Shown piece by piece: positions 22,953 to 22,996 of a stretch of DNA of 22,996 bases. The position numbers and the translations under genes are program-made. Source of the stretch: Halanaeroarchaeum sp051744605. Its GTDB lineage: Archaea; Halobacteriota; Halobacteria; Halobacteriales; Halobacteriaceae. The notes beneath the pieces are model-generated. The model was not told the origin of the DNA, did not search any database, and saw only the letters and a program-made list of their open reading frames with translations. The stretch spans positions 1 through 22,996 of the forward strand of contig JBNJDE010000023.1 in the NCBI GenBank assembly GCA_051744605.1. Direction: 5' to 3'. Every line of letters begins with the position of its first letter. Within the stretch, counting starts at the first letter, position 1.

Positions 22953-22996
22953 CCATCTACGAGACCGACGTCCCTGGCGTCGGCCACAAGTTCGAA
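22949..22996 (+). CDS. Cation:proton antiporter regulatory subunit (KhtT/TrkA-C type), first 16 codons
   Basis: The visible residues are MTIYETDVPGVGHKFE, then the window ends. This N-terminus resembles the haloarchaeal TrkA-C-domain proteins that regulate KhtU-type potassium/proton antiporters (pattern xxVPGVGxKFE). A TATA GTTTATGG about 28 bases upstream suggests a leaderless transcript. The family call rests on one short motif. Confidence 0.6.
   Translation, partial: MTIYETDVPGVGHKFE

Overview
The window is chromosomal DNA of a halophilic archaeon. Coding GC is high, proteins are acidic, promoters are of the TATA/BRE type with many leaderless starts, and there are an archaeal TFB, three bacterio-opsin-activator-type HTH-10 regulators and haloarchaeal small zinc-ribbon proteins. 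No rRNA, tRNA, CRISPR array, transposase or integrase was recognised. All assignments come from reading translations and motifs; no database search was possible.

Layout. (1) 1-247: 3' end of hemB. (2) 311-5866, minus strand: a respiratory molybdoenzyme operon read NrfD-type membrane subunit, four-cluster Fe-S subunit, Tat-exported molybdopterin catalytic subunit, then a TorD-type chaperone. The catalytic subunit carries the residue spacing I recall for arsenate respiratory reductase ArrA, so the operon is read as arrCBAD-like; tetrathionate or polysulfide reductase is the alternative. (3) 6369-7483, minus: a small zinc-ribbon protein downstream of a cysteine-rich HTH-10 regulator. (4) 7618-10025, plus: ArsP/UPF0718 permease, CxxC redox-active disulfide protein, ArsR repressor with the ELCVCDL metalloid box, and a universal stress protein. 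(5) 10127-12035: divergent SRPBCC protein and MFS exporter. (6) 12246-13984: an ammonium transporter fused to a complete PII (GlnK) domain, preceded by a possible 23-codon leader ORF. (7) 14179-15159, minus: a TFB. (8) 15371-19502, plus: hemC, hemD, an enoyl-CoA hydratase-family protein and an archaeal RecJ/DHH nuclease. (9) 19494-21434: a second zinc ribbon/HTH-10 pair (minus) and a divergent third HTH-10 paralogue (plus). (10) 21435-22441: about 1 kb without a convincing gene. (11) 22442-22996: a NifU C-terminal-domain protein and the first 16 codons of a probable cation:proton antiporter regulatory subunit.

How the parts fit. The molybdoenzyme operon beside an ArsR-controlled permease/thioredoxin-like cluster suggests a metalloid (arsenic) respiration and resistance island. 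The HTH-10 regulators share a CP[VA]A motif and a CxC pair before the HTH, and two of the three are followed by a paralogous zinc-ribbon protein, suggesting a repeated redox- or metal-responsive regulatory module. hemB and hemCD lie about 15 kb apart on the same strand at either side of these accessory genes.
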